Under the pieces are notes generated by a model that worked only from the letters and a program-made list of their open reading frames with translations, ran no database searches and had not been told where the DNA came from. A stretch of 64,000 nt of DNA from Palsa-883 sp963847615 (GTDB lineage Bacteria > Pseudomonadota > Alphaproteobacteria > Acetobacterales > Acetobacteraceae), in the NCBI GenBank assembly GCA_963847615.1, contig CAWKAN010000020.1:124001-188000 (forward strand), read 5' to 3'. Both the position numbers and the translations under genes were made by a program. Numbering within the stretch: position 1 is the stretch's first letter; the number at the start of each line of letters is the position of its first letter. Of the stretch, positions 43,823-52,651 are shown piece after piece.

Positions 43823-46168
43823 ATGTCTCTCGATGAACCCGGGGTGTTGGCGGCGTTGCGCGACAGCCGGCCGATCGCCGACATCTGCCGCAGCGCCGGC
43901 GTGACCGGCGCCGAGCTGGCAGCGGCGCGCGACGCCTGGCTGCGCCGCCACGCGACGCTGACCGACCAGCGCCTCACCGCCCCGGTGGCGGACACGGTGG
44001 AGATCAAGCGCGATCGCGCCGGTGTGCCGCACATCTTCGCCGCCGCCACCGCCGATCTGTTCTACGGTCTCGGCGTGGCCATGGCGCAGGACCGGCTCTG
44101 GCAGATGGACCGCCTGCGCCGGCGCGCCCTGGGCCGCCAGGCGGAGATCCTCGGCCCCGCCTATGTGGCGAGCGACGTGGCGCACCTGACCGTCGGGATC
44201 GATCTGATCGCGCAACGCGAGGCCGCGGCGATGGACCCGGCGACGCGCGCGGTGGTCGAACGCTTCGTTGCCGGCATCAACCGGCAGATCGACCGGATGG
44301 GCGCCGACCTGCCGGTGGAGTTCCAGGTGCTGGACGACGCGCCGGCGCCGTTCAGCGTGCGCGACATCATCGCGATCGGCCGCGGCATCTGGTGGTCGTT
44401 AAACGGCCGGATCGACCGGCTGGCCGCGGCGGAGGCGGCGCGGCTGCTGCCCACCGATGCGCTGCGCGCCCTCTACCTGACCCCCGAGGCGGCGGAAAAC
44501 CTCGTGGTACCCTCGGCCTTTCCGCCGGGCGCCGGTGCGGCGGGCACCGACGACGCGACCGGCAGCAACAACTGGGCGCTGAACGCCGGGATGACCGGCA
44601 GCGGCCACCCGGTGCTGTGCGGCGATCCGCACCAGCCGTTCTGGGTGCCGTCGAGCTGGTACGAATACGCGCTGCACGGACCGGACGACAATGCCGCCGG
44701 CGCCGGCCATCCCGGCTTCCCCGGACTGTGGTGGGGCTGCAACGGCACCACCGCCTGGAGCATCACCAACAACGCCGCGTCCACGCGCGACCTGTATCGC
44801 GAGACGCTGCATCCGGCGGACCCGCGGCGCTATCGCGACGGCGACGGCTGGCGCGAATTCGCCGAGCGCCAGGTGACGATCCCGGTGCGCGGCGAGCCGG
44901 CGCGCACCCAGCTGATTCGCTCCACCGTGCGCGGCCCGGTGGTGAACGCGCTGCTCACGCCGGTGGCCGAGGGCGGCGATCCGCCGCTGTCGCTGCGCTG
45001 GGTCGGCGCCGAGCACCTGGACGACCTGCGCGCCGGGATCGCGCTGTCGCGGGCGATGGATGGGCGCGGCTTCCGCGCGGCGCTGCGCGACTGGTCGGTC
45101 GCGGTGTTCAACTTCGTCTATGCCGACCGCGCGGGGAACATCGGCTACCAGATGGCCGGCCGCGTGCCGCTGCGCGGGCGGGTGACCGCCGGGTTCCGCG
45201 ACGCCGACAATCCGGCCGATCGATGGCAGGGCAGCATCGGGTTCGACGACCTGCCGCGCAGCTACAACCCGGCGCGCGGCTATGTTGCCAGCGCCAATCA
45301 GCGGATCGTCGGCCCGGACTATGCGCAGCCGATCTACGGGGCCTATTCGCAAGGCCATCGCGGCGTGCGCATCGACCAGGTCTTCGCCGGCAAGCACGGC
45401 CTGGACCGCGCGGGAAACATCCGCTTCCAGAACGATGTCAAGAACTGCCGGGCCGAGCGGCTGTGCCCGCATATCCTGCGCCTGCTGGCCGCCGGCAGCG
45501 ATCCGGCGGTGGCGCGGGTGACCGAAGCGCTGTCGCGCTGGGACTATCGCTACGACCTGGCCAGCACCGCGCCGACGGTGTTCGAGACCTTCATGGCGCT
45601 GTGGACGCGCCATGTCCTGGCCGAGCACCTGCCGCAGCGGCTGCTGGACCTGACGGCACAGCAAACCGGGCTGGCGGCCAGCCTGCTGGAGGGGGCGGCG
45701 CCGGACTATTTCGCCACCGGCACGGCAGCGCACGCGGCGGCGGTGGCCCGGCAGGCGGACGCCGCGCTGACCGCGCGGCTCCGCGCTGATCCGGCGTCCT
45801 GGCAGTGGGGCCGCGTGCACATCGCGCATTGGCGCCATCCGCTGTCCTCGCAGGTCCTGGCCGCGGCGTTCGATATCGGCCCGGCGCCGGTGGATGGCGG
45901 GTCGCACACGGTGCGCAACACCGGCGGCGAGCTGCCGCCGCACGGCGCCAGCTCCGGGGCGGAGTATCGGATCGTGGTGGATTTCGCCGACCCCAGCTGG
46001 TTCCTGGCGGTGCAGAACATCGGCAATTCCGGTGTGCCGGGCAGCCCGCATTATCGCGACCAGTTCCGCGCCTGGATCGATGGCAGCTATCATCGGGTGG
46101 CGCTGACCCGCGACGGCGTGGAGCGGGACTGCGCCAGCACGACGCAACTGGTGCCGGCCGCGGCATAG
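43823..46168 (+). CDS. Penicillin acylase family protein (Ntn hydrolase)
   Basis: A 781-residue Ntn hydrolase of the penicillin amidase family (PF01804), normally self-cleaved into two chains. The N-terminal part has DRAGVPHIFAAATADLFYGL and AMAQDRLWQMDRLRRRALG; the nucleophile is Ser248 in ATGSNNWALN, at the new N-terminus of the large chain; downstream are GDPHQPFWVPSSWYEYAL and NGTTAWSITNNAASTRDLY. There is no signal peptide at the ATG 43823, unlike many periplasmic relatives, suggesting a cytoplasmic enzyme. Substrates in the family include beta-lactams, acyl-homoserine lactones and other amides; the sequence does not decide. Confidence 0.92.
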   Translation: MSLDEPGVLAALRDSRPIADICRSAGVTGAELAAARDAWLRRHATLTDQRLTAPVADTVEIKRDRAGVPHIFAAATADLFYGLGVAMAQDRLWQMDRLRRRALGRQAEILGPAYVASDVAHLTVGIDLIAQREAAAMDPATRAVVERFVAGINRQIDRMGADLPVEFQVLDDAPAPFSVRDIIAIGRGIWWSLNGRIDRLAAAEAARLLPTDALRALYLTPEAAENLVVPSAFPPGAGAAGTDDATGSNNWALNAGMTGSGHPVLCGDPHQPFWVPSSWYEYALHGPDDNAAGAGHPGFPGLWWGCNGTTAWSITNNAASTRDLYRETLHPADPRRYRDGDGWREFAERQVTIPVRGEPARTQLIRSTVRGPVVNALLTPVAEGGDPPLSLRWVGAEHLDDLRAGIALSRAMDGRGFRAALRDWSVAVFNFVYADRAGNIGYQMAGRVPLRGRVTAGFRDADNPADRWQGSIGFDDLPRSYNPARGYVASANQRIVGPDYAQPIYGAYSQGHRGVRIDQVFAGKHGLDRAGNIRFQNDVKNCRAERLCPHILRLLAAGSDPAVARVTEALSRWDYRYDLASTAPTVFETFMALWTRHVLAEHLPQRLLDLTAQQTGLAASLLEGAAPDYFATGTAAHAAAVARQADAALTARLRADPASWQWGRVHIAHWRHPLSSQVLAAAFDIGPAPVDGGSHTVRNTGGELPPHGASSGAEYRIVVDFADPSWFLAVQNIGNSGVPGSPHYRDQFRAWIDGSYHRVALTRDGVERDCASTTQLVPAAA

Positions 46169-46196
46169 GCGCCGCAAGCCGCCGGCCGGTCGATGG

Positions 46197-46667
46197 CTAC
46201 GGCGCCGGCCGCAGCCGCTTGCGCAGGAAATGGCGCGACTGGCCGGGCGGATAGTCGTCCAGCACGCCGAAGCTCTCGTAGCCGAGCTTTTCGTAGAAGC
46301 CGCGTGCCTGGAACGTGTCCAGCCAGGCGGCGTGGCAGTGCCTGGCGCGGGCGTGATCCTCGGCGCGGGCCATCAGCGCGCGGCCGAGCCCGCCGCCGCG
46401 CCAGCCCTCGCCGACCCACAGCCCATCGACGAACATCCAGCCCCAGTACAGCACCCCGCTCAGCCCGGCCGCCAGCGCGCCCGCGTCGTCGCGCAGCAGC
46501 AGGGCGAAGCGCTCCACCACCAGCGGCGCGGCGCGCGCATTGAACGCGTTGATCGCCGCGCCCAGCGCCCGCCGCGTCTCGATCGAGGGATCGGCATCGA
46601 ACGTGAGATGCAGCCCGGCGGGCGGCATGGCTGGGTCGCGCGTCATCGGTTCGTCCTGATCGACCAA
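46197..46667 (-). CDS. GNAT family N-acetyltransferase
   Basis: A 156-residue acetyltransferase. The acetyl-CoA-binding motif appears as GEGWRGGGLGRALMARAEDH (Q/RxxGxG/A type), preceded by the strand DGLWVGEG and followed by HAAWLDTFQARGFYEKLGYE, the typical end of the GNAT fold. The start is the ATG at 46667, or the ATG seven codons later (MTRDPAM). The acceptor is unknown. It converges with the acylase gene and is divergent from the deacetylase gene 64 bp away. Confidence 0.88.
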   Translation of the reverse strand: MVDQDEPMTRDPAMPPAGLHLTFDADPSIETRRALGAAINAFNARAAPLVVERFALLLRDDAGALAAGLSGVLYWGWMFVDGLWVGEGWRGGGLGRALMARAEDHARARHCHAAWLDTFQARGFYEKLGYESFGVLDDYPPGQSRHFLRKRLRPAP

Positions 46668-46730
46668 GGCCCCGTCAGGGTGTTATGCCACGCCGGCGAG
46701 CGGCGACGAATGCCGCGAAGGAGCCGGACG

Positions 46731-47522
46731 ATGTGTGGGCGGTGCGGGCGGCCGGGCGTGTCGCGACGGGGCTTCTGCGGCGCCGTGGCGGCGGCGGCCG
46801 CGAGCCTGGCGACCGGGATCGCCGCCGCCGCGCCGGCCGGCCACGCGGCGGGTCCGGACGCGCCGGTCGAGCCGCGCATCCGCCTGGAAGCCGTGCCGGC
46901 GAACCGGCGGGTAATCGCGCTGAGCTTCGATTGCTGCCCCGGCGCCTTCGATGCGCGCATCGCGACCGTTCTGGTAGCGGAGCGGATTCCCGCGACGATC
47001 TTCGTCACCGGGTTGTGGCTGCGCCGCAACCCGGCCGGGCTGGCGCTGCTGCTGGCGCACCCCGAGCTGTTCGCCGTCGAGAACCATGGCGAACTGCATG
47101 TTCCGCCGGTGCTGGGCGACCGCACGATCTTCGGCATCCGCGCCGCGGGCGATCTGCCGGCGATCCGCCGCGAGGTCGAGGGCGGGGCGCAGGCGATCCG
47201 CGCGGCGACCGGCGGCGCGCCGCGCTGGTATCGCGCCGCGACCGGGTTCTACACGCCGAGCGTGCTCCCGGCGATCGAGGCGATGGGGTTCGCCATCGGC
47301 GGCTATTCGTTCAGCGCCGACCTCGGGGCGTCGCTGCCGGCGGCGCTGGTGGCGGCGCGCATGGCGGCGGCCCGCAGCGGCGACGTGATCGTTGCGCATC
47401 TCAATCAGCCGACCCGGCCGAGCGGGCTGGGCGTCGTCGCGGGGCTGCGCGCGCTGCAACGCCAGGGCACGACGTTCGTGCGGCTCGATCAGGCCGCCAC
47501 CACGCGCCCGACCGACGCCTGA
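46731..47522 (+). CDS. Polysaccharide-deacetylase-fold protein, secreted
   Basis: A 263-residue protein of the NodB/polysaccharide deacetylase fold. The signal is SRRGFCGAVAAAAASLATGI (Tat-like). Motif 1 reads IALSFDCCPGAFD where the classic form is TFDDGP, so one metal-site aspartate is Cys; motif 2 is VENHGELHVPP, keeping the H-x-x-x-H pair; APRWYRAATGFY and DVIVAHLNQPT correspond to later motifs. A related alphaproteobacterial subgroup also departs from motif 1 (LTLDACGG), so the deviation may be a subfamily trait. The ATG at 46731 has GAAGGAG ten nt upstream. Activity on acetylated sugars is likely but unproven for this motif variant. Confidence 0.83.
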   Translation: MCGRCGRPGVSRRGFCGAVAAAAASLATGIAAAAPAGHAAGPDAPVEPRIRLEAVPANRRVIALSFDCCPGAFDARIATVLVAERIPATIFVTGLWLRRNPAGLALLLAHPELFAVENHGELHVPPVLGDRTIFGIRAAGDLPAIRREVEGGAQAIRAATGGAPRWYRAATGFYTPSVLPAIEAMGFAIGGYSFSADLGASLPAALVAARMAAARSGDVIVAHLNQPTRPSGLGVVAGLRALQRQGTTFVRLDQAATTRPTDA

Positions 47523-47548
47523 GGCGGCTGCGGCAGGCCCGGCCCGCC

Positions 47549-48601
47549 CTACGACACCACGCGCAGCCGCGGGCGCGCCGTCGCCGCCAGCTGGCGGTAC
47601 AGCGACAGATAATCGCCCGCCATCCGCCGCGCGCTGAAGCGCCGCTCGAAGCGGCCGCGGATCGCCTGGCGCGACAGGCGCGCCAGGCGGGGGATCGCCG
47701 CGACCGCCGCGTCCTCGCTGTCGACGACGAAGCCGGTCATGCCGTGATCGACGACCTCGGGCACCGAGCCGCAGTTGAACGCAATCACCGGCGTGCCGCA
47801 GGCCATCGCCTCGATCATCACGAGGCCGAACGGTTCCGGCCAGTCGATCGGCATCAGCAGCGCGTGCGCGCCGCTGAGGAAGGCGGATTTCTGCGCATCG
47901 CCGATTTCGCCGATCATCTCGATCTGCTCGCCGTCGATCATCGGACGGATCTCGGCGTCGAAATACGCCTGGTCCACGCGGTCCACCTTGGCGGCGATCT
48001 TCAGCTTCATGCCGGCCCGCCGGGCGATGCGGATGGCGCGGTCGGGCCGCTTTTCCGGTGCGATGCGGCCGAGGAAGGCAAGGTAGCTCGGCGCGATGGG
48101 CAGCGGCGTCAGCAGCCCGGTCGGCAGGCCGTGATGGATCGTCTTCACGTAGTTCGCCTCGGGCATGCCGCGGCGCTGGGCATAGGAGATCGAAACCAGC
48201 GGCACCTCCGGAAACAGCTCGTGCATCGGCGCATGCTCCGGCAGATCGAGCCGCCCGTGCAGTGTCGTCAGGAATGGCGTCGGGCCGCGGCTGAACAGCG
48301 AGAACGACCAATAGTCGAGGTGGAAGTGCAGCACGTCGAATTCATGCGCGCGACGATAGACCTTCTCCAGCATCACCATATGCGGCGCCAGTGCGTCGCG
48401 CAGCGTGGGATCGAACCGCAGCGCGCGCGGCGACATCGGTTCGAGCGTCGCCGAGGTCTCTGAATTGCCGCTGGCGAACAGCGTCACGTCGTGACCGAGG
48501 CTGGTCAGTTCCTCCGTCAGATACGAAACGATCCGCTCGGTTCCGCCATAGAGCTTCGGCGGGACCGATTCAGTCAGCGGAGCGATTTGGGCGATGCGCA
48601 T
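47549..48601 (-). CDS. Glycosyltransferase family 4 protein
   Basis: A 350-residue GT-B transferase. The N-terminal domain has RIAQIAPLTESVPPKLYGGT and GHDVTLFASGNSET; the C-terminal donor domain has LAFLGRIAPEKRPDRAIRIA and PEPFGLVMIEAMACGTPVIA (the E-x7-E motif) followed by SVPEVVDHGMTGFVV. The start is the ATG at 48601. This subgroup is often beside trehalose or glycogen genes, and here it is divergent from the GH15 remnant and otsA, 250 bp away, suggesting a linked storage-sugar or stress-sugar function. Confidence 0.92.
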   Translation of the reverse strand: MRIAQIAPLTESVPPKLYGGTERIVSYLTEELTSLGHDVTLFASGNSETSATLEPMSPRALRFDPTLRDALAPHMVMLEKVYRRAHEFDVLHFHLDYWSFSLFSRGPTPFLTTLHGRLDLPEHAPMHELFPEVPLVSISYAQRRGMPEANYVKTIHHGLPTGLLTPLPIAPSYLAFLGRIAPEKRPDRAIRIARRAGMKLKIAAKVDRVDQAYFDAEIRPMIDGEQIEMIGEIGDAQKSAFLSGAHALLMPIDWPEPFGLVMIEAMACGTPVIAFNCGSVPEVVDHGMTGFVVDSEDAAVAAIPRLARLSRQAIRGRFERRFSARRMAGDYLSLYRQLAATARPRLRVVS

Positions 48602-48851
48602 GGTTGTCAGGCTCCTGGTGTAGCGGCAGCGGCGCGGCAGACCCAGCAAAGCGCCTCGATTGAGCCGTTTTTGCGGCAGCCGCGCCCGGAAGTTGCCGCA
48701 GATTTTGTGCCCTCCGCCCTTGCCATCGTGGCGTGCCCGCGCCCACATAAGCACAGAAGTGGAGATGGCGTGCTCGCGGGCTGGCTGCGTGGGCGCGCGG
48801 TTCACGTTTGCGTGATGGCTTTGCGGGTACGGAAAGGACACAGGAGGCGTA

Positions 48852-49112
48852 ATGGCTGGCCTCGATCTGGCGGTGATCGGCAATTGCACGGTCGCTTCCG
48901 GGATCGCCCCGACCGGGCGCCATGTCTGGTTCTGCTTTCCCCGCCTTCACGCCGATCCGGTGTTCAACGCGCTGCGCGGCAGGCTGGCGCCGGAGAGCGG
49001 CCGCCGGATGGTCCGCCCGCCGCGCCGGACCGCGCCGGCGGACCACGGGCCGGTCCCGGCAGCAACGCGCTTGTCGCGATCGTGGGAGGAGGGACTTTGG
49101 CGCGCCTGGTAG
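48852..49112 (+). pseudogene. GH15 glycoside hydrolase remnant with large internal deletion
   Basis: The frame opens as a GH15 (glucoamylase/trehalase-like) enzyme: MAGLDLAVIGNCTVAS, then GRHVWFCFPRLHADPVFNAL, the conserved N-terminal domain. After about 45 residues it passes through an unrelated-looking stretch and ends with AATRLSRSWEEGLWRAW, which resembles a GH15 C-terminus. About 500 residues including the catalytic barrel are absent while the frame is kept (86 codons). GH15 followed by otsA is a common order in proteobacteria. The deletion may be genuine or an assembly collapse. Its stop at 49112 overlaps the otsA start by 16 bp. Confidence 0.6.
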
Positions 49113-50491
49113 TCGTTTCCAATCGGTTGCCATTGCCGTCCGAGCGCGGGCCGCGCGCCGGCGGTCTCGCGGTGGCGTTGGCCGATGCGCTGCAGCCAGG
49201 ATCGCTGTGGTTCGGCTGGAGCGGGCGGCGGGCGCACGCACCGGCCGAGACGGCCGAGCTCAGCCACGCCGGTGGATTGACCTTTGCCACGATCGACCTG
49301 ACGGAGGCGGCCTATCACGCGTTCTACGTCGGCTTCGCCAACGGCGCGCTGTGGCCATTGTTGCATTACCGGCTCGGCCTGATGACCTACCGGCGCGAGG
49401 ACTACCAGGGCTACTGCGCGGTCAATCGGCAGTTCGCCGCGGCGCTGGCCCCGCTGTTGCAACCCGACGATCTGATCTGGGTGCACGACTACCATCTGAT
49501 CCCGCTGGCCCAGGAGTTGCGCCGGCTTGGTGTGCGCAACCGGATCGGCTTCTTTCTGCATATTCCCTTCGTGCCGCCTGCGATGCTTGAAGTGCTGCCC
49601 TGCGCCCAGGAGCTGATCGGCGGACTGGCGGCCTATGATATCGTTGGCATGCAAACCGCAGCGCATCGCCACGCGTTCCTGGACTGCGTACGGCAGATGC
49701 TGGGGGTGCAAGCCGACTCGGAAGGCCGCTTCACGCATGACGGCGTAACGGTGCGCGCCGTCGTCGATCCGATCGGCATCGATGCCGATGGCTTCGCCAA
49801 GGATGCGGTGCGCGCGGTGCGTCGGGTGGAGGCGCAGCGGCTGCGCGACAGCCTGTCCGGCCGCGCGCTGGCGATCGGGGTGGATCGGATGGACTACTCC
49901 AAGGGCCTGCCGAACCGCATGGTCGCGTTCGGCCGCCTGCTGGGCGCGCATCCGGAGCACCGGCGCCAGGTCAGCTTCCTGCAGGTCGCGGCGCGCTCAC
50001 GCGAGGACAACACCGACTACCAGCAGCTTCGCCGCGAGCTTGATCGGGTCGTCGGCGATACGAATGGGCGGTATTCCGAATTCGACTGGGTGCCGCTGCG
50101 CTACATCACCCGCGCGCTGAGCCGACGCACCCTGGCGGGGTTCTACCGCATCGCGCGCGTCGGCGTGGTGACGCCGCTGCGCGACGGGATGAACCTGGTG
50201 GCCAAGGAGTACATCGCCGCGCAGAACGCCAGCGATCCCGGCGTGCTGGTGCTGTCGCGCTTCGCCGGCGCGGCGGAGGAGCTGACCGAGGCGCTGATCG
50301 TCAATCCATACGACCCGGACGAGATCGCCGACGCGATCCACCAGGCGCTGTTGATGGACCTGGAGGAGCGGCGCGCCCGCTACCAGGCGCTGCAGGAAAA
50401 GGTTCGCCATACCACCGCGCGGCGGTATTGCGAGGTGTTCCTGAAGCACCTGGCGGCGTGCGAGACCGCTCAGCCGATGGCATACGCATAG
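49097..50491 (+). CDS. otsA: Alpha,alpha-trehalose-phosphate synthase
   Basis: A 464-residue GT20 enzyme making trehalose-6-phosphate from UDP-glucose and glucose-6-phosphate. Motifs: LVVVSNRLPLPSERGPRAGG (substrate loop), LIWVHDYHLIPLAQELRR, GFFLHIPFVPP, AIGVDRMDYSKGLPNRM, SFLQVAARSREDNTDYQQLR, and TPLRDGMNLVAKEYIAAQN. The start is taken as TTG 49097, preceded by GGAGGAGGG six nt away, inside the end of the GH15 remnant; no ATG suits. No otsB phosphatase gene is in the window. Trehalose is an osmo- and desiccation-protectant. Confidence 0.94.
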   Translation: MARLVVVSNRLPLPSERGPRAGGLAVALADALQPGSLWFGWSGRRAHAPAETAELSHAGGLTFATIDLTEAAYHAFYVGFANGALWPLLHYRLGLMTYRREDYQGYCAVNRQFAAALAPLLQPDDLIWVHDYHLIPLAQELRRLGVRNRIGFFLHIPFVPPAMLEVLPCAQELIGGLAAYDIVGMQTAAHRHAFLDCVRQMLGVQADSEGRFTHDGVTVRAVVDPIGIDADGFAKDAVRAVRRVEAQRLRDSLSGRALAIGVDRMDYSKGLPNRMVAFGRLLGAHPEHRRQVSFLQVAARSREDNTDYQQLRRELDRVVGDTNGRYSEFDWVPLRYITRALSRRTLAGFYRIARVGVVTPLRDGMNLVAKEYIAAQNASDPGVLVLSRFAGAAEELTEALIVNPYDPDEIADAIHQALLMDLEERRARYQALQEKVRHTTARRYCEVFLKHLAACETAQPMAYA

Positions 50492-50502
50492 AGCGAAGCC
50501 GG

Positions 50503-50874
50503 CTAGTCCGCCCTGAACGCATCCGCGATGCGCCGCACCGCGCCGGCGGCATCGACCACGATCACGTCGAAGCGCACGCCGTTCGTTCCCCAATCGGGAT
50601 GCTCCGCCAGCAGGATCTCCGCCGCCCCGATCAGCCGCGCCTGCTGGCGTGCGGTGAGGGCCGCGGCGGCATCGGCCAGGCTGGGGCGGGATTTCACCTC
50701 GACGAGTGCGAGCAGCCCGTCCTTCTCGGCCACGATGTCGATCTCGCCCACTTCGGTGCGCAGGCGTCGCGCGTGCACGGTCCAGCCGTCGCGCGCCAGT
50801 GCCGCGCAGGCCGCCGCCTCGGCCTCGACGCCCCGCGCCTGGGCGCGCCGGCCGCGCAGCTGACGCGGCTGCAT
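50503..50874 (-). CDS. yraN: YraN family (UPF0102) nuclease-like protein
   Basis: A 123-residue member of the UPF0102/YraN family, related to Holliday-junction resolvase-type endonucleases. VEAEAAACAALARDGW, then EVGEIDIVAEKDGLLALVEV followed by KSR give the ExD...ExK nuclease-like core, and RFDVIVVDAAG is the C-terminal strand. The ATG at 50874 directly abuts the upstream stop codon (TAG-ATG), so it is coupled to the small membrane-protein gene. Cellular function is not established. Confidence 0.9.
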   Translation of the reverse strand: MQPRQLRGRRAQARGVEAEAAACAALARDGWTVHARRLRTEVGEIDIVAEKDGLLALVEVKSRPSLADAAAALTARQQARLIGAAEILLAEHPDWGTNGVRFDVIVVDAAGAVRRIADAFRAD

Positions 50875-51069
50875 CTATTTCTGCTGCGTCTCGATCGGCG
50901 CGCAGTTGGTGCGCCCGGAGGCGAGGCAGTCCTGCATCTGTCCCGCCTGGTTCAGCCGATGCATGACGAACATGAAGGCCCCGACCAGCAGGATCACCAG
51001 CAGCAGTGCCAGCAGGGCCGCGTGCGGCGGGCCGGCGGGCGGTTCCTCGTCGTGCTCCGGACCGGCCAT
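50875..51069 (-). CDS. Small single-span membrane protein
   Basis: A 64-residue protein from the ATG at 51069: an acidic, proline-rich N-terminus (MAGPEHDEEPPAGPPH), one membrane span (AALLALLLVILLVGAFMFV) and a short tail with two cysteines (QDCLASGRTNCAPI). The topology is probably N-in with the Cys-containing tail in the periplasm. The stop adjoins the yraN start. Similar small proteins precede yraN in related bacteria by my recollection, but the function is unknown. Confidence 0.7.
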   Translation of the reverse strand: MAGPEHDEEPPAGPPHAALLALLLVILLVGAFMFVMHRLNQAGQMQDCLASGRTNCAPIETQQK

Positions 51070-51201
51070 CAGGCCGCCTTCCGATCCGCGCCGACCAGGT
51101 TTGCAGAGGTCAAGCCAGCCCCCCCCGGGCGCATCCGGCCCGCGTGTCGCGCGCAGTATAGCGGCATGCACGCCGGCGGGAACCGGCCTGCCGCGGCGGC
51201 G

Positions 51202-51525
51202 CCAGGGCAATCGGGTGCAGCGAAGCAAGGCTGGGGCTTCGCCCCAGACCCCACCAAGGGGCGCTGCCCCTTGGAACCCCGCCAAGGGCGGAGCCCTTGG
51301 AACCCTTCACTGGGAGTGTGGGGCGGGGAAGGGGGCGGGTGGGCGAGGCAAAGGGGCGCCGGACGGCGCCCCTTCGCCTCGCCCACCCGCCCCCTTCCCC
51401 GCCCCACACTCCCAGTCATGGAGTTCAGAGGCCGCTGCCTCTGGTGGGGGGTCCAGGGGGGCAAAGCCCCCCTGGTGGGGTTCGGGGCGAAGCCTCGACC
51501 TTGCTTCGCTTCATCCGATTGCCCT
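51202..51525. repeat. Large multi-hairpin palindrome, copy 2 (inverted relative to copy 1)
   Basis: About 324 bp, centred at 51362.5. The central 108 bp (51309-51416) is palindromic except for a two-base GA loop and one mismatch. The flanking hairpins are the same six types as in copy 1 but in reverse order: GGGGCTTCGCCCC, CCAAGGGGCGCTGCCCCTTG and CCAAGGGCGGAGCCCTTGG on the left, CCAGAGG- and CCAGGGGGG-types on the right. Outer ends GGGCAATCGG match in reverse complement. It fills the gap before the binding-protein gene. Confidence 0.88.
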
Positions 51526-51574
51526 GCGCTGGCGGCGGGAGGACACTGCGGTCGCCAGACAGTCGGAGGAAACC

Positions 51575-52618
51575 ATGTCCATCGGACCCACCCGTCGGCA
51601 GGCGATGGCCGGAGTTGGCGCCGCCGGCGCCTCGGCGTTGGCGCCGCGCCCGGCGCGCGCCGAGCTTGCCGCGCTGGCGCAGGCGGCGCGCAAGGAAGGG
51701 TCGCTGACCTGGTACGTCGCGCAAATGAGCGGCGAGGCGGCCGAAGACATGGGCCGCATCTTCACCGCCCAGTACCCCGGGGTCACGGTTTCCGTGGTGC
51801 GCACCACCGGGCAGGTCGCCTATCAGCGGGTGCAGCAGGAGCTGAAGAACGATGCGCCGCAATGCGACGTGTTCAGCACCACCGACATCGCGCACATGCC
51901 GGCGCTGCGCGCGCGCGGCGCGCTGGCGAACTATCTGCCGCAGAATGCCGCCGAGCTGGCGCCCTCGTTCGTCGGCCTGGGCGAGGCGGGCTACTACTAT
52001 CCCACCACCGCGTCGCTGCAGATCCTGGTGTACCAGACCAAGGCGATCCCGCCCGCCGAGGTGCCGACCAACTGGCCCGACCTGATCGATCCGAAATGGA
52101 AGAACCACGTCGCCGTCGCGCATCCCGCCTTCAGCGGCTTTTTCGGCCAGTGGGTGCTGGCGATGCGCAAGCTGTACGGTTGGCAATTTTTCGAGAAGTT
52201 GGCGCAGAACAAGCCGCGCATCGGCCGTTCCGGCAACGATCCGCTGACCATGCTGAATGCCGGGGAGAGCCTGATCGGCACCGGCCCGGTCAGCACCACG
52301 GTGCAGAACATCGACAAGGGCAATCCGGTCAACTTCATCTATCCGACGGATGGCACGCTGCTGTGCGTCGGCCCCTCGGCGGTGCTTGCCAAGGCGCCGC
52401 GGCCGAACGCCGCGCGGCTGTTCCTGGAATGGCTGCTGAGTGCGGACTACGCGCGCGCCTGCGTGAAGTGGCACCTGGAGCCGGTGCGCGCCGACGCCCC
52501 GCTGATGCCAGGCACCAAGCGCCTGGCCGAACTGAAGCTGCTGCGCCTGACCACCGAGGAAATCGCCAAGGGGATCCCCGAGGTGGTCGAACAGTGGCGC
52601 GACACGTTCGGCAGTTGA
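51575..52618 (+). CDS. Fe3+/polyamine-type ABC binding protein (paralogue 1)
   Basis: A 347-residue extracellular solute-binding protein of family 1 type. A Tat-like signal (RRQAMAGVGAAGASALAPRP) ends near RAEL. The mature part has LTWYVAQMSGEAAEDMGRIF, RTTGQVAYQRVQQELKNDAP, QCDVFSTTDIAHMPALRARG and RSGNDPLTMLNAGESL. The ATG at 51575 follows GGAGGAAA. It is clearly paralogous, with identical length, to the gene at 54227. It has no permease of its own; the transporter genes follow the second copy. Ferric iron, phosphonate or another small anion are possible ligands. Confidence 0.9.
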   Translation: MSIGPTRRQAMAGVGAAGASALAPRPARAELAALAQAARKEGSLTWYVAQMSGEAAEDMGRIFTAQYPGVTVSVVRTTGQVAYQRVQQELKNDAPQCDVFSTTDIAHMPALRARGALANYLPQNAAELAPSFVGLGEAGYYYPTTASLQILVYQTKAIPPAEVPTNWPDLIDPKWKNHVAVAHPAFSGFFGQWVLAMRKLYGWQFFEKLAQNKPRIGRSGNDPLTMLNAGESLIGTGPVSTTVQNIDKGNPVNFIYPTDGTLLCVGPSAVLAKAPRPNAARLFLEWLLSADYARACVKWHLEPVRADAPLMPGTKRLAELKLLRLTTEEIAKGIPEVVEQWRDTFGS

Positions 52619-52651
52619 CCCGCCCCCGCCACGGGCGCCGCCGCCGCCGCG

